From JAUIAI01 sp049680625 (GTDB taxonomy: Bacteria > Pseudomonadota > Gammaproteobacteria > Burkholderiales > Burkholderiaceae_E), in contig JBAUID010000194.1 of NCBI GenBank assembly GCA_049680625.1, positions 1 through 42,375 of the forward strand: DNA of 42,375 nt, written 5' to 3'. The position numbers and the translations under genes are program-made. Every line of letters begins with the position of its first letter. Within the stretch, counting starts at the first letter, position 1. This document shows positions 34,668 through 42,375 of the stretch, in pieces. The notes under the pieces are model-generated. The model ran no database searches and was not told where the DNA came from. It was given only the letters and a program-made list of their open reading frames with translations.

Positions 34668-35543
34668 TCAGCTGACGGGTAGTTGTCTGAGTTCTGCGCA
34701 CAGCAAATCATCAAACAGCTCAGCGTCTTCGTATTGTGTCCAATGTCCAGAATTTGGAATGAAACTCAATGAACGATACCCGGGCGCTGTTGATAGCCCA
34801 GGTTCTATTGTATCGATACGGTCAGAGTACACTGCATCTCTTGCCCCCCAGATACCAGACACCGGGCACTGAACCTGTGGCAGGGTGCGGACAACAATGT
34901 CAGTTTTGGCAAGTCGTCTGCGCTTGAGTCGGTCTCGTTCGAGATTCGCGGCGTGTAAGGCGAGTGACAATTCATCAACGGATTTTGTTCGGGCAAGCAT
35001 TAATGCCATGAGGTTGTGGCGATGAATTGCTGTTCGTTCATTTCCGTCGGGCAGATGATCCCAGCCACGCAGGCCGACCCGGGGCATTTTTTTCTGGCTC
35101 AGTGCCGGGGCCCCAACCATAATCAGCTGACTCACCCGTCGCGGATAACTGGCGGCCCAAAGAGTCGCGACCATTGCGCCGAAGGAGAATCCCACCAGGC
35201 GACAGCTTGCGTTATCAATCAGGCTGGCCAGGCCTGCTTCCAGCCATCGTGGCATAACATCTGCGTCTTGTCCGTCGGGTGGGTTGGCAGAGTCACCAAA
35301 CCCGGGCAGATCCGGAATCAGTACGTGGTAGCCGTTGGCAACCAGATTACGAATGTTGCGAACCCAATGAGTCCAGCTGCCCGACCCCCCGTGTAACAGA
35401 ACAACCGGGATGCCGGTGCCCCAGGTATGCCAGATGATCGCGCCGTCGCCGCAGGGTGTTTCAAATCGTTGCGCAGCTGATTCAATTGCTGAATGGTCCG
35501 CCGGGCTGACAATGCGCTCAGGTAGGGAGTTATCGATCTTCAT
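34668..35543 (-). CDS. Alpha/beta hydrolase
   Basis: A 291-residue hydrolase of the alpha/beta fold. The oxyanion loop is LLHGGSGSWTHW, the next strand DLPGFGDSANP, and the nucleophile elbow GFSFGAMVA holds Ser120. The acid is likely in SGIWGARDAVYSD and the catalytic His in IPNSGHWTQYED. No signal peptide. It could cleave an ester, a C-C bond (meta-cleavage hydrolase-like) or a lactone; the sequence does not discriminate. It lies between the efflux carrier and the SDR gene, all on the minus strand with short gaps, so one transcript is plausible. Confidence 0.87.
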   Translation of the reverse strand: MKIDNSLPERIVSPADHSAIESAAQRFETPCGDGAIIWHTWGTGIPVVLLHGGSGSWTHWVRNIRNLVANGYHVLIPDLPGFGDSANPPDGQDADVMPRWLEAGLASLIDNASCRLVGFSFGAMVATLWAASYPRRVSQLIMVGAPALSQKKMPRVGLRGWDHLPDGNERTAIHRHNLMALMLARTKSVDELSLALHAANLERDRLKRRRLAKTDIVVRTLPQVQCPVSGIWGARDAVYSDRIDTIEPGLSTAPGYRSLSFIPNSGHWTQYEDAELFDDLLCAELRQLPVS

Positions 35544-35579
35544 TATGCAATTTGGGAAGTTTTAAAGACTAGCAGCCTG

Positions 35580-36743
35580 CTAGATGCGATGGCGACTGCC
35601 CAACAGGGCACCGGTAATTGTCATTAGCCCGCAAATGCTAATAACGGCGAGAAGTGGCCAGAAATGACCATTCTGGGTGAAGCCGACAAAAAAGCTTATC
35701 AATGCGCCGGTGCCTGCCTGCAGAAAGCCAGACAGGCCAGCAGCGGTGCCAGCGAGTTCGGGGCGAACGCTCAACGCACCTGACATTGCGTTGGGAATCG
35801 TCAGGCCGTTACTGAAAGTGAGGCACATCATCGGCAGAATCAGCGCCAGCGGGTGAGCGGTATCAGCAGCGGCCCAGAATGCGGTCAGGCCAACGGCAAG
35901 TGGCATTATGGCCAGCATAATCATTTTGTCAGGCCCGACTCGCATCGTATATCTTCCTGACAGGAAGTTTCCCGTCATGTAGCCAATGGCAGGCATTGCC
36001 AGATACAAGCCGTATTCCGACGGTGGCCTATCCATCACTGTTAGTATCAGGAAAGGGGCCCCTGCCTGAAAAGCATAAAACATACCAGCGCCAAAAACAA
36101 AGCTTGCGGTATAACCCAGGTAAGCGGGCTGCCTGATGAGTTTGAGCGAACTGGTTATAAACTTTGGTTTATGTCTGGAGCTTTCACCACCAGTCTCATT
36201 AAGCTTTCGGTGAACGACAATAAGAACAAGGAGTGACAGGCAAGCAAGGACAACAAAAATATACCGCCAGCTGGCCAGTTCGGTAATGAATCCGCCCATG
36301 CCTGGGCCAAGCATCGGGGCAATGATCATTGACATGCCAATGTAGCCAATGACGCTGGCCGATTGCTCCCGACTGTAGGCATCGCGCACGATTGCCCGGG
36401 AAATCGAAACGCCAGCAGATGCGCCAATGCCTTGTATAACGCGGCTTCCCAGCAACAACTCGATACTGGGCGCAAATACGGACAGAAGACATCCGAAGGT
36501 AAACACACTGAGCCCGGCTAACATGACAGGACGGCGCCCAAATTTGTCTGACAAAAAGCCGATGAACAACTGGGTCAGGCCCATGGATAGCAGGAATGTT
36601 GTCAACATGGTCTGCGCAACCCCATACGGGGCGGAAAATTCCCGCATAATCTCGGCGTTTGCCGGGATGGCGGCAGTCATTGCCAGCGGACCAATAGCAA
36701 TACATAACACCAGGAGCCAGGTTGCAGGTGGGGTGGCAAGCAT
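35580..36743 (-). CDS. Bcr/CflA-type MFS drug efflux transporter
   Basis: A 387-residue twelve-helix proton antiporter of the DHA1 type. Motif A is GFLSDKFGRRPVMLAG, and motif C resembles the segment around IIAPMLGPGMGGFI. LLGSRVIQGIGASAGVSISRAIVRD is characteristic of the Bcr/CflA group, which exports drugs such as bicyclomycin or chloramphenicol, or sulfonamides and amino acids. I chose the ATG at 36743 because helix 1 then begins at a usual distance. An in-frame TTG at 36821 would add 26 polar residues; neither has a clear ribosome site. Confidence 0.85.
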   Translation of the reverse strand: MLATPPATWLLVLCIAIGPLAMTAAIPANAEIMREFSAPYGVAQTMLTTFLLSMGLTQLFIGFLSDKFGRRPVMLAGLSVFTFGCLLSVFAPSIELLLGSRVIQGIGASAGVSISRAIVRDAYSREQSASVIGYIGMSMIIAPMLGPGMGGFITELASWRYIFVVLACLSLLVLIVVHRKLNETGGESSRHKPKFITSSLKLIRQPAYLGYTASFVFGAGMFYAFQAGAPFLILTVMDRPPSEYGLYLAMPAIGYMTGNFLSGRYTMRVGPDKMIMLAIMPLAVGLTAFWAAADTAHPLALILPMMCLTFSNGLTIPNAMSGALSVRPELAGTAAGLSGFLQAGTGALISFFVGFTQNGHFWPLLAVISICGLMTITGALLGSRHRI

Positions 36744-36995
36744 GGGTGACTGGTTGCCGGGCAAACCGGAGGACTTTGGTATGCCAGCGAAGTCTGTTGC
36801 GATATCTGTCGTGTTACTCAAGTGGTCGGATTTGTCGAGTGAAAGTGGCTGGCTGGTGGAACTGGCGAAACAGATAACAGGATAATTGATCTACACTGAA
36901 GACGAAAGCAACAGAACAGTCTTCTATTGGGTCGTGATAGCTTGAATAGCGCAGCTGTCTCTCTAAGAAATTGACGTAATCGGAGGCGAACAACA

Positions 36996-37481
36996 GTGAT
37001 TGAGATTAATGGGATGGCTCATGTCATTCTCACCGTGAGCCAATTTGAGAAGGCCCGAGAATTCTATTGTCGGTTGCTACCAGAGTTTGGCATGACCCGG
37101 GTACACGATGGGCCGGATTTTTGTTATCACGTTGGCGCCAGGACGGCGATTGGCATTCGTAAATGTGATGCTCAGTTCGCCGATGAGCGATTTCAACAGT
37201 ACCGGGTCGGGCTGCATCATATTTGCCTGCGGGCTCGCAGCCGGGAAGATATCGACAAGACGGCAGAACTGGTAATAAGCTTAGGCGGGCACATTGTGCG
37301 TGGGCCGGAGCCGGGCGACTGGGCGCCCGGATATTATTACGTTCTATTCGAAGACCCGGACGGCATTCGTGTGGAGGTTAATCATGTTCCCGGGTCGGGA
37401 TTACTGGCGCCTGGTAACAGTTTTGGTGCCGGCGAAGACTATATTCGGATCGACGGGCAAGATCTCAAACCGAAAGACTAA
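36996..37481 (+). CDS. VOC (glyoxalase/dioxygenase) superfamily protein
   Basis: A 161-residue protein of the vicinal oxygen chelate fold. It begins with INGMAHVILTVSQFEKAREFYCRLLP and has GLHHICLRARSREDIDKTAELV and YYYVLFEDPDGIRVEVNHVPG, giving the expected His...His/Glu metal positions. Members isomerise, cleave or modify small molecules (glyoxalase I, fosfomycin resistance, extradiol dioxygenase), and the class cannot be refined here. The GTG start at 36996 has GGAGG upstream at 9 nt. A rho-independent terminator follows. It is a single gene, diverging from the efflux carrier. Confidence 0.87.
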   Translation: MIEINGMAHVILTVSQFEKAREFYCRLLPEFGMTRVHDGPDFCYHVGARTAIGIRKCDAQFADERFQQYRVGLHHICLRARSREDIDKTAELVISLGGHIVRGPEPGDWAPGYYYVLFEDPDGIRVEVNHVPGSGLLAPGNSFGAGEDYIRIDGQDLKPKD

Positions 37482-37503
37482 GTGGTCGGGGTATGTGTTT
37501 CAT

Positions 37504-37548
37504 CCACGAGCGCTTCACCCACGAGCGCTTCACCCATGATCGCTTCAC
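37504..37548. repeat. Three tandem 15-bp repeats
   Basis: CCACGAGCGCTTCAC at 37504-37518 and again at 37519-37533, then CCATGATCGCTTCAC at 37534-37548, just before the terminator of the VOC gene. Function unknown. Confidence 0.7.
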
Positions 37549-37553
37549 CCCGA

Positions 37554-37584
37554 GGTTTCCGGTTAACCGGAAACCGTGCTTTTT
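37554..37584 (+). terminator. Rho-independent terminator of the VOC gene
   Basis: GGTTTCCGG (37554-37562), TTAA and CCGGAAACC (37567-37575) form a perfect 9-bp stem, followed by GTGC and five T residues (37580-37584). On the other strand no T-run follows, so it serves the plus-strand gene. Confidence 0.8.
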
Positions 37585-38439
37585 CTATACAACATTCAAG
37601 GTTGCACCCAGCCTACGCCGCCATTCGCTGACCAGCTTGGGCTGATCTGACGCCAGCTTGAAAACTTCGATCATTCGGTGTCGGCCGAGGTCGTCTTCAT
37701 ACTCCCGGTCGGTTTTGACAACTTCGAGCAATTGCTCCAGTGCTGGTTCCCACATTTTGTGTTCAACAAAGTGATTGGCCAGGTCTATCCGGGCGGGCAA
37801 GTCGGCTGGGTTTTTCTGCACCCTTTCTAAGAGTTCGGGCGGTGGGGGTACCTGGGCTTGTTCGAGTGCCAGCGTAATTTGGGCGGCCAGCTCCTGAACC
37901 TTGGGGTCAGCTTTGGCCGCACCTGTTAAAGCGTCCATTTGGCCTTGTGCCGCGTGATAGTCCTCTTCAGCCATTGATAATTGCGCTATCAGCAGGCGGG
38001 CCTGGTCGTGGGACGGGTCAATTGCGACGGTTCTTTTTGCGTGTTCCAGGGCGCTCGGATGGTCACCTTGTTGAAGTGCCTGAACCGCCTGCTGAAATTC
38101 GACACCGGTTGGGTCAGGCAGGAGTTTATCGATGAATTCCCGGATTTTGCCTTCGGGCAGCACGCCGAGGAACTGGTCAACCGGTTTGCCATTGACAAAG
38201 GCGAACACTGCCGGAATCGACCGAATCTGAAAATGTGCCGCCAACTCCTGGTTTGCTTCGGTATCGACTTTGACCAGCTGAAATTGCCCCGCATAGTCTT
38301 GTTCGAGCTTGTCGAGGATGGGGCCAAGTTGCTTACACGGGCCACACCATTCAGCCCAGAAATCGACCAGAACTGGCACTTGCATCGACGCCTCAATGAC
38401 GTCGGCCTGAAATGTTTGGATAGATGTGTCTTTGCTCAT
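37585..38439 (-). CDS. ybbN: Thioredoxin-TPR co-chaperone (YbbN/CnoX)
   Basis: A 284-residue protein with an N-terminal thioredoxin domain (residues about 1-110: VLVDFWAEWCGPCKQLGPIL, active site WCGPC at 31-35, cis-Pro in IRSIPAVFAF) and C-terminal tetratricopeptide helices (QALQQGDHPSALEHAKRTV). E. coli CnoX/YbbN protects proteins from over-oxidation and hands them to GroEL. Unlike the E. coli protein, which lacks a full redox pair, the WCGPC motif here is complete, so reductase activity is possible. Its ATG at 38439 diverges from the sigma-54 activator gene across 76 bp. Confidence 0.92.
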   Translation of the reverse strand: MSKDTSIQTFQADVIEASMQVPVLVDFWAEWCGPCKQLGPILDKLEQDYAGQFQLVKVDTEANQELAAHFQIRSIPAVFAFVNGKPVDQFLGVLPEGKIREFIDKLLPDPTGVEFQQAVQALQQGDHPSALEHAKRTVAIDPSHDQARLLIAQLSMAEEDYHAAQGQMDALTGAAKADPKVQELAAQITLALEQAQVPPPPELLERVQKNPADLPARIDLANHFVEHKMWEPALEQLLEVVKTDREYEDDLGRHRMIEVFKLASDQPKLVSEWRRRLGATLNVV

Positions 38440-38515
38440 GGGCTAAGTTTAATGCAACGGGGCCACGGCGGGTTATGAGATACTGCACCCCAAATATTGA
38501 AAAGAGGGCCGTTTT

Positions 38516-39907
38516 ATGCCACATCGCGAGGCGGACACCGAATCGCTTGAGGCACTACTGGAACTGCACGAAGAGCCAGTTGTACTGATTAACGACCAGT
38601 ACACTATTGTTGCTGCCAATCAAGCCTATGTTGCCAGCTACGCAGAGCCCGGGGCAGACCTCACCGGAAAAAAGTGCCATCGGGTATCGCACCATTCTGA
38701 CGTTCCCTGCCATCAGCGTGGTGAGGACTGCCCGGTAAAGCGTGTAATGCAAACCGGCAAGCCAGTCGACACTTTGCATATTCACTTCAACGGAAGTGCG
38801 GAGCCGGAACGGGTTCGGGTTCGGGGTTTCCCGATTCAGCACCATGGCGAACGCTTGCTGGCAGAAAAAATCCAGAGAATTTCCCCTGCAGACAGCGTTG
38901 GTCTCAATGCACCGGCAGCCAGGCGAATGGTTGGGAACTCCTCAGCATTCTTAAGCCTTCTTCATCGACTGGTTCAGGTATCTGCAATGCCCGGCACGGT
39001 ATTGCTGGTTGGTGAAAGTGGGGTGGGCAAAGAGCTGGCTGCGCAATTTGTGCATGAACATTCAGGTAGTCAGAGTGGCCCGTTTGTTGTTGTCGATTGT
39101 GCGTCGATTCCCGATACGCTGTTTGAAGCTGAGTTATTCGGGCATGAAAAAGGTGCCTACACGGGTAGTGGGCCGGCACGAGCTGGTTTGTTCGAGAGTG
39201 CTGATGGCGGCACCTTGTTCCTGGACGAAATTGGGGAGTTGCCATTGCCGTTGCAGGCGAAGCTGCTCAGGGCCATCGATACCGGTGAAATCCGGCGTCT
39301 TGGTACGCAGGCTGGCAAAACGGTCCAGGTTCGAATCGTTGCAGCCACCAATCGTAACGTTCAGGAAATGGTTGACCAGGGAAAGTTTCGCCTGGATCTC
39401 TACTACCGGCTGGCGACTCATGAGGTTCGTATTCCGCCGCTGCGAGAGCGCCGCGACGATATTCGACTCCTGGCGAAGTCACTGCTGATGCGCTTTGATC
39501 ACGTGCCAAACCCTACCATTCAGAACAAAGCAATAGAAGTCATTGCGCAGCTCGACCTGCCAGGCAATGTCCGTGAATTGCGCAATCTTCTTGAACGAAG
39601 TCTTGTTTACGGCACGGATATAGGGCCCGCCTCGGTTCGTGCGGCCATCAATTCGGTACGGCGCCAGGCCGTGGGTCATGATCCAGCGTATTCCTTGCGT
39701 CGCGAGGGTTTTAGTCCGGTCGGTGAATCGGGAAGCACTGACGAGGCACCAACCGATGTCAGGGCGAATCGCGCCTACCTTCTTGCCAAAAGCCTGCATC
39801 GACACAATGGCAACCGGGCACGGGCTGCGGCTGAGCTTGGGGTCAGTGAAAGGACGGTCTATCGGTGGATGAAGCACTTTTGTAATGACCCGAACTGCAA
39901 CTGGTAG
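38516..39907 (+). CDS. PAS-containing sigma-54-dependent transcriptional activator
   Basis: A 463-residue enhancer-binding protein. Residues 10-115 are a PAS-like sensor with three Cys in KKC54, PC65 and DC72P, a spacing that suggests redox or metal sensing. Residues about 138-370 are the AAA+ domain: GESGVGKE (166-173), GAYTGS (213-218) in place of the usual GAFTGA contact loop, and GGTLFLDEIGEL (231-242). The C-terminus has a Fis-type helix-turn-helix, RARAAAELGVSERTVYRWM. The ATG has GAGGG at 9 nt. No receiver domain is present, so the PAS part probably sets activity. The altered contact loop still resembles active variants. Target genes are not apparent. Confidence 0.9.
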   Translation: MPHREADTESLEALLELHEEPVVLINDQYTIVAANQAYVASYAEPGADLTGKKCHRVSHHSDVPCHQRGEDCPVKRVMQTGKPVDTLHIHFNGSAEPERVRVRGFPIQHHGERLLAEKIQRISPADSVGLNAPAARRMVGNSSAFLSLLHRLVQVSAMPGTVLLVGESGVGKELAAQFVHEHSGSQSGPFVVVDCASIPDTLFEAELFGHEKGAYTGSGPARAGLFESADGGTLFLDEIGELPLPLQAKLLRAIDTGEIRRLGTQAGKTVQVRIVAATNRNVQEMVDQGKFRLDLYYRLATHEVRIPPLRERRDDIRLLAKSLLMRFDHVPNPTIQNKAIEVIAQLDLPGNVRELRNLLERSLVYGTDIGPASVRAAINSVRRQAVGHDPAYSLRREGFSPVGESGSTDEAPTDVRANRAYLLAKSLHRHNGNRARAAAELGVSERTVYRWMKHFCNDPNCNW

Positions 39908-39929
39908 CTGAAATTCGCAGCCGTTTTTT
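39907..39929 (+). terminator. Weak terminator-like structure
   Basis: GCTG (39907-39910) and CAGC (39918-39921) can pair as a short stem before six T residues (39924-39929), directly after the activator gene. The stem is short, so the call is tentative. Confidence 0.3.
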
Positions 39930-39975
39930 GTGATGCGTGGTGCGGTTTTATTTGTCCGATATTCTCGTTGTACTT

Positions 39976-40650
39976 CTACTCATCACCCGGCACACCGTAA
40001 CTTGGTGATTCTTCCGGGTTCAGTGCACGTTGGATGTACGACTCTATTTGAGGCTTGTAAATTGCCCATCCGGTCCTGACTTGCTCTATCGGACAAGCCA
40101 CACTCCAGTCACAACGTATTTCGGCTATAGGCCAGCTTAGCTTGTCCACAAGCAGTAAGCCGGCGCTGTGGACGGGGCCGGCTTCTCCACCAGCGTCTCG
40201 CCCGGCCTGCAACGCCATTATTAGCCGGTCGCCCAGATGACCGCTGGCGCGCAAAAAGCAGTCAACCATGGATTGCGGCACCCGGTTGTTGGCGAGCAGG
40301 TTACCGCCACTGGCGACATTCGCACTGTTGGCCTGCGCCCAAATGCCTAAGGCTTGTCGGCCACTATGAATTGCCGTTTCGCCGTTAGCATCCACTATCA
40401 ACAGTTGTCGGTAGTCAAGGTGGGTTGTGTTCTTCCGGATGATATCCAGGGCTTCAGCTGCCGAATGCCCGGCAGCGAGCAAGTCGAGGCCCTTAATGCC
40501 CAGGCTGGGATCAGTGATGTTTTGACTGGCGACGGCACCGATGCCTGCGCGCGCAAACGCGCAGCGCGCCGCAACAGCGGGGGATGATGAAGATATTGCC
40601 ATGCCGAACATGCCGGTTTGCTCACACCGGGCAACAAGAGAAAACGTCAT
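39976..40650 (-). CDS. DUF1028 protein (Ntn-hydrolase-like)
   Basis: A 224-residue protein of the DUF1028 family. It begins MTFSLVARCEQTGMFGMAISSSSPAVAARC and has GAVASQNITDPSLGIKGLDLL, RQLLIVDANGETAIHSG and AQANSANVASGGNLLANN, all typical. The family resembles N-terminal-nucleophile hydrolases, but its reaction is not established. The open frame extends to 40737; the ATG at 40650 is chosen for AGGAGG 8 nt upstream and the ATGA overlap with the RidA gene stop. Coupling with RidA suggests a shared role in amine or imine metabolism. Confidence 0.88.
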   Translation of the reverse strand: MTFSLVARCEQTGMFGMAISSSSPAVAARCAFARAGIGAVASQNITDPSLGIKGLDLLAAGHSAAEALDIIRKNTTHLDYRQLLIVDANGETAIHSGRQALGIWAQANSANVASGGNLLANNRVPQSMVDCFLRASGHLGDRLIMALQAGRDAGGEAGPVHSAGLLLVDKLSWPIAEIRCDWSVACPIEQVRTGWAIYKPQIESYIQRALNPEESPSYGVPGDE

Positions 40651-41108
40651 GCCAGATCCTCCTGCCCATGCGTTTTCAAGCGGGCGATATCCGTCGCATC
40701 CGGAATGACCGCAGTTGCATCTATTTCGACCAGCCATTCGGGCCGTGCCAAAGCCTGGACAACAAGCCCGGTAGACACCGGGTGAACCCCCTTAATGTAT
40801 TCACCCATTGTCCGGTAGATGGCTTCGCGATGGCGTACGTCCGTGATGTACACCACTACCTTAACGAGATGCTCCATACGGCCACCACATTCGTGAATCA
40901 GTTGACGAATGTTTTGCATCACCTTGTGGGTTTGTTCAACCGGGTCATGACTGTCAATGTTTTTGGCGTCATCCAGGTTTTGCGGACACTGTCCGCGAAG
41001 AAAAACCAGGTTTCCACGGGCAATAACCGCATGCGCGAGATCATTGTCAAGATTCTGCTCAGGGTAGGTGTCCCTCGTGTTAAACGGTCTGATTCGTCGG
41101 TGAGCCAT
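40647..41108 (-). CDS. RidA (YjgF/UK114) family protein
   Basis: A 153-residue RidA-like enamine/imine deaminase family protein. It has VIARGNLVFLRGQCPQNLD, a family-like HKVMQNIRQLIHECGGRMEHLVKVVVYITDV and ARPEWLVEIDATAVIP (the conserved Glu region). RidA itself hydrolyses reactive 2-aminoacrylate-type enamines, but this divergent member may have another substrate. It carries GQCPQN where classical RidA has GQ(I/L)P. The ATG is at 41108 and the stop overlaps the DUF1028 start by ATGA. It is preceded by a 116-bp gap with no clear promoter. Confidence 0.9.
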   Translation of the reverse strand: MAHRRIRPFNTRDTYPEQNLDNDLAHAVIARGNLVFLRGQCPQNLDDAKNIDSHDPVEQTHKVMQNIRQLIHECGGRMEHLVKVVVYITDVRHREAIYRTMGEYIKGVHPVSTGLVVQALARPEWLVEIDATAVIPDATDIARLKTHGQEDLA

Positions 41109-41206
41109 CAGCTTTAATCTCCGTGTGGGGGTTGATGAACCCGGTGATTATGGCTGATTCAGGCGGTTTGATTTAGTACACCTAAGCACACGGTTAACTG
41201 CTACGT

Positions 41207-41230
41207 GGCTAATCGGCTAATCGGCTAATC
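41207..41230. repeat. Three tandem 8-bp repeats over the SRPBCC stop codon
   Basis: GGCTAATC at 41207, 41215 and 41223. The last copy contains the stop codon of the SRPBCC gene (41225-41227), so slippage here could change its end. Confidence 0.5.
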
Positions 41231-41656
41231 GGCGGTTACAGCAGAGCGCAATTTATTAAAGTGCTCATCCCAACCGGAATCCAGGGCCCGCAGCAAACCA
41301 AGGGCGGCGTCCCCAGCGGCCTGGCCAATACCTTCATGCACCAGGGTTAACCGGGTACCACCTTGAATTGCGTCCAGTTGCCAGGTCACTGTAGTGAATG
41401 CACCATTGAGCGGTTTGACGGTAAACGAATAGACAAGTCGATTCGGTCGGTCCATATCAAGCACCTCACCCCAACATATCCTGGACTCTTGGCCGTCGGC
41501 GTCTTTGCCAACTAAAACGTATTCGTGTCCAGGTGTCAGATCGGCCAGGGCCGGATGAAACCATTCGCCCAGCTTATCCTTATTGGTCAGGAACAACCAG
41601 ACAGTTTCTGGTGCCGCCGGCAAAAAAACGGTTTTTGTGATTGTTGAGTCATCCAT
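41225..41656 (-). CDS. SRPBCC/AHSA1-domain protein
   Basis: A 143-residue protein of the SRPBCC fold (activator-of-Hsp90-ATPase C-terminal type). It begins ITKTVFLPAAPETVWLFLTNKDKLGEWFHPA, contains VLDMDRPNRLVYSFTV and WQLDAIQGGTRLTLVHEGIG, all typical. Such proteins bind small hydrophobic ligands or assist in stress responses. It starts 9 nt after the ArsR gene stop; this ArsR plus SRPBCC pair is common and usually autoregulated. The physiological ligand is unknown. Confidence 0.9.
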   Translation of the reverse strand: MDDSTITKTVFLPAAPETVWLFLTNKDKLGEWFHPALADLTPGHEYVLVGKDADGQESRICWGEVLDMDRPNRLVYSFTVKPLNGAFTTVTWQLDAIQGGTRLTLVHEGIGQAAGDAALGLLRALDSGWDEHFNKLRSAVTAD

Positions 41657-41665
41657 TGCCTTTCC

Positions 41666-41986
41666 TTATTTTGATTGTTCACTTTCGATGGCGCCTTTTA
41701 GACGATTGAGTCTTTGATCCCAGAAGCTATTGAAGTAATTAATCCATTCGGCAACCTCTTTGAGACCAAGAGGTTCCAGTCGATTAATGCGGGTACGTCC
41801 CTTGGCATGGACGGATATCAATTGACCTTCGGCGAGCACGGTCAGATGTTTTTTTACCGCGGCACGAGTGATATCAAAACGATCCGCCACTTCCCCGATC
41901 GTCATATCGTGCTGGCTCAGATGAACAAGAATCTGGCGTCGGGTTGGATCCGCCAGCGCACGGAAAGTCGCTTGAGCTGCAGGCAT
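41666..41986 (-). CDS. ArsR-family transcriptional regulator
   Basis: A 106-residue winged-helix repressor. ATFRALADPTRRQILVHLSQHDMTIGEVADRF is the family start, and DITRAAVKKHLTVLAEGQLI is the recognition helix region. It has no Cys cluster of the metal-sensing members (no ELCVCDL), so it probably responds to something other than arsenic. The ATG has AAGGAGG 8 nt upstream. A palindrome about 37 bp upstream is a likely operator for autoregulation. It is the first gene of the pair with SRPBCC. Confidence 0.92.
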   Translation of the reverse strand: MPAAQATFRALADPTRRQILVHLSQHDMTIGEVADRFDITRAAVKKHLTVLAEGQLISVHAKGRTRINRLEPLGLKEVAEWINYFNSFWDQRLNRLKGAIESEQSK

Positions 41987-42022
41987 CGGGCCTCCTTATG
42001 AAACCATTCGGTACCATATTAA

Positions 42023-42042
42023 ATAATACCTTTGGGTATTAT
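42023..42042. promoter_or_regulatory. Likely ArsR operator palindrome
   Basis: ATAATACC (42023-42030) and GGTATTAT (42035-42042) are exact inverted copies with a 4-nt centre, lying between the ArsR gene and the divergent enolase-superfamily gene. AT-rich dyads of this kind are typical ArsR-family operators. The site could control both genes. Confidence 0.55.
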
Positions 42043-42094
42043 GTCAAGCCTGGTGAGGCAAAATGCCGGAACCACACACAAGGTACTTACCGAT

Positions 42095-42375
42095 ATGACT
42101 AAAATTCAGTCCGTTAAAGCCGAACTTTTTCGAATACCGCTGCCTGAAGTGCTCAGCGATGCCAAACACGGTGACCACACGCACTTTGAACTGATCACGG
42201 CCACGATCCGAACCAGCGACGGGGTTGAAGGCACTGGTTATACCTATACCGGCGGCCGGGGCGGGCAGGCCGTGTTGTCGATGATCGAGCATGATCTGGC
42301 GCCCTTTCTGACCGGGCAACCGGCAACAGACATCGATGGTCTGTACGACGCAATGCAGTGGCATGTCCATTATGT
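42095..42375 (+). CDS. Enolase-superfamily enzyme (mandelate racemase / muconate lactonizing type), 5' part
   Basis: The frame is open from the ATG at 42095 to the right edge, giving about 93 residues. It begins MTKIQSVKAELFRIPLPEVL and continues HTHFELITATIRTSDGVEGTGYTYTGGRGGQ, the capping-domain pattern of the mandelate racemase group (an SDGxxGxGxxY-type loop). The catalytic barrel lies beyond the window, so the reaction (dehydratase, racemase or cycloisomerase) cannot be assigned. It diverges from the ArsR gene. Confidence 0.8.
   Translation, partial: MTKIQSVKAELFRIPLPEVLSDAKHGDHTHFELITATIRTSDGVEGTGYTYTGGRGGQAVLSMIEHDLAPFLTGQPATDIDGLYDAMQWHVHY

Noticed and set aside
42044..42370. Minus-strand frame of 108 codons at the right edge
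   Set aside because: The plus strand holds the start of an enolase-superfamily enzyme that runs off the window, so this is its shadow.

Overview
The window looks like chromosomal DNA of a Gram-negative proteobacterium, most likely a gammaproteobacterium. Supporting signs are a TolC/HlyD/HlyB type I secretion system, a lipobox protein, a YbbN-type thioredoxin, a sigma-54 activator and Shine-Dalgarno sites of the GGAGG kind. Marine or host association is only a guess, from the sulfatase, the D-amino-acid enzyme and selenocysteine use. I saw no rRNA, tRNA, CRISPR array, transposase or phage gene. No database search was possible, so family names rest on recognised motifs.

Layout. 1-8.7 kb: a TTC38-like TPR protein cut by the left edge, an M20 peptidase, a membrane-anchored coiled-coil protein with a helix-hairpin-helix tail, then a carbamoylase-type hydrolase, an MFS carrier and a D-threonine aldolase/D-serine dehydratase-type enzyme. 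9.1-17.4 kb: a 1612-residue protein whose first 1384 residues are 173 uninterrupted octapeptides, followed by an NTP/NDP-exchanger-like membrane protein fused to HEAT repeats and a cyclic-nucleotide-binding domain. 17.5-19.8 kb: sulfatase and D-2-hydroxyacid dehydrogenase. 19.9-28.2 kb, minus strand: one operon reading TPR-GT41 (O-GlcNAc-transferase-like) glycosyltransferase, type I ABC exporter, HlyD adaptor, TolC channel, methyltransferase, family-2 glycosyltransferase. 28.4-33.8 kb: a redoxin and a DsbA/FrnE-like protein that each carry an in-frame TGA at the redox-active position, with a phytanoyl-CoA dioxygenase, an old-yellow-enzyme-type flavoprotein and a small lipoprotein between them. 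33.9-42.4 kb: SDR protein, alpha/beta hydrolase, Bcr/CflA-type efflux carrier, VOC protein, YbbN, sigma-54 activator, RidA plus DUF1028 pair, SRPBCC plus ArsR pair, and an enolase-superfamily enzyme cut by the right edge.

Two stories stand out. First, the two in-frame TGA codons look like real selenocysteine codons. Each replaces the first cysteine of a thioredoxin-fold active site. Each is followed after exactly 14 nt by a 17-nt hairpin with a 6-bp stem and a 5-nt loop of the form CGUGY, close to the position of the E. coli fdhF SECIS loop. Second, the Thr/Ser-rich octapeptide protein ends in a calcium-binding-type domain and an acidic tail closing in a hydrophobic residue, as type I secretion substrates do. 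It lies a few kb from a type I exporter that is translationally coupled to a GT41 glycosyltransferase and followed by a methyltransferase and a second glycosyltransferase. I infer a system that O-glycosylates the repeats in the cytoplasm and exports the product. The GT41 leader can fold so that its ribosome-binding site is hidden in a hairpin.
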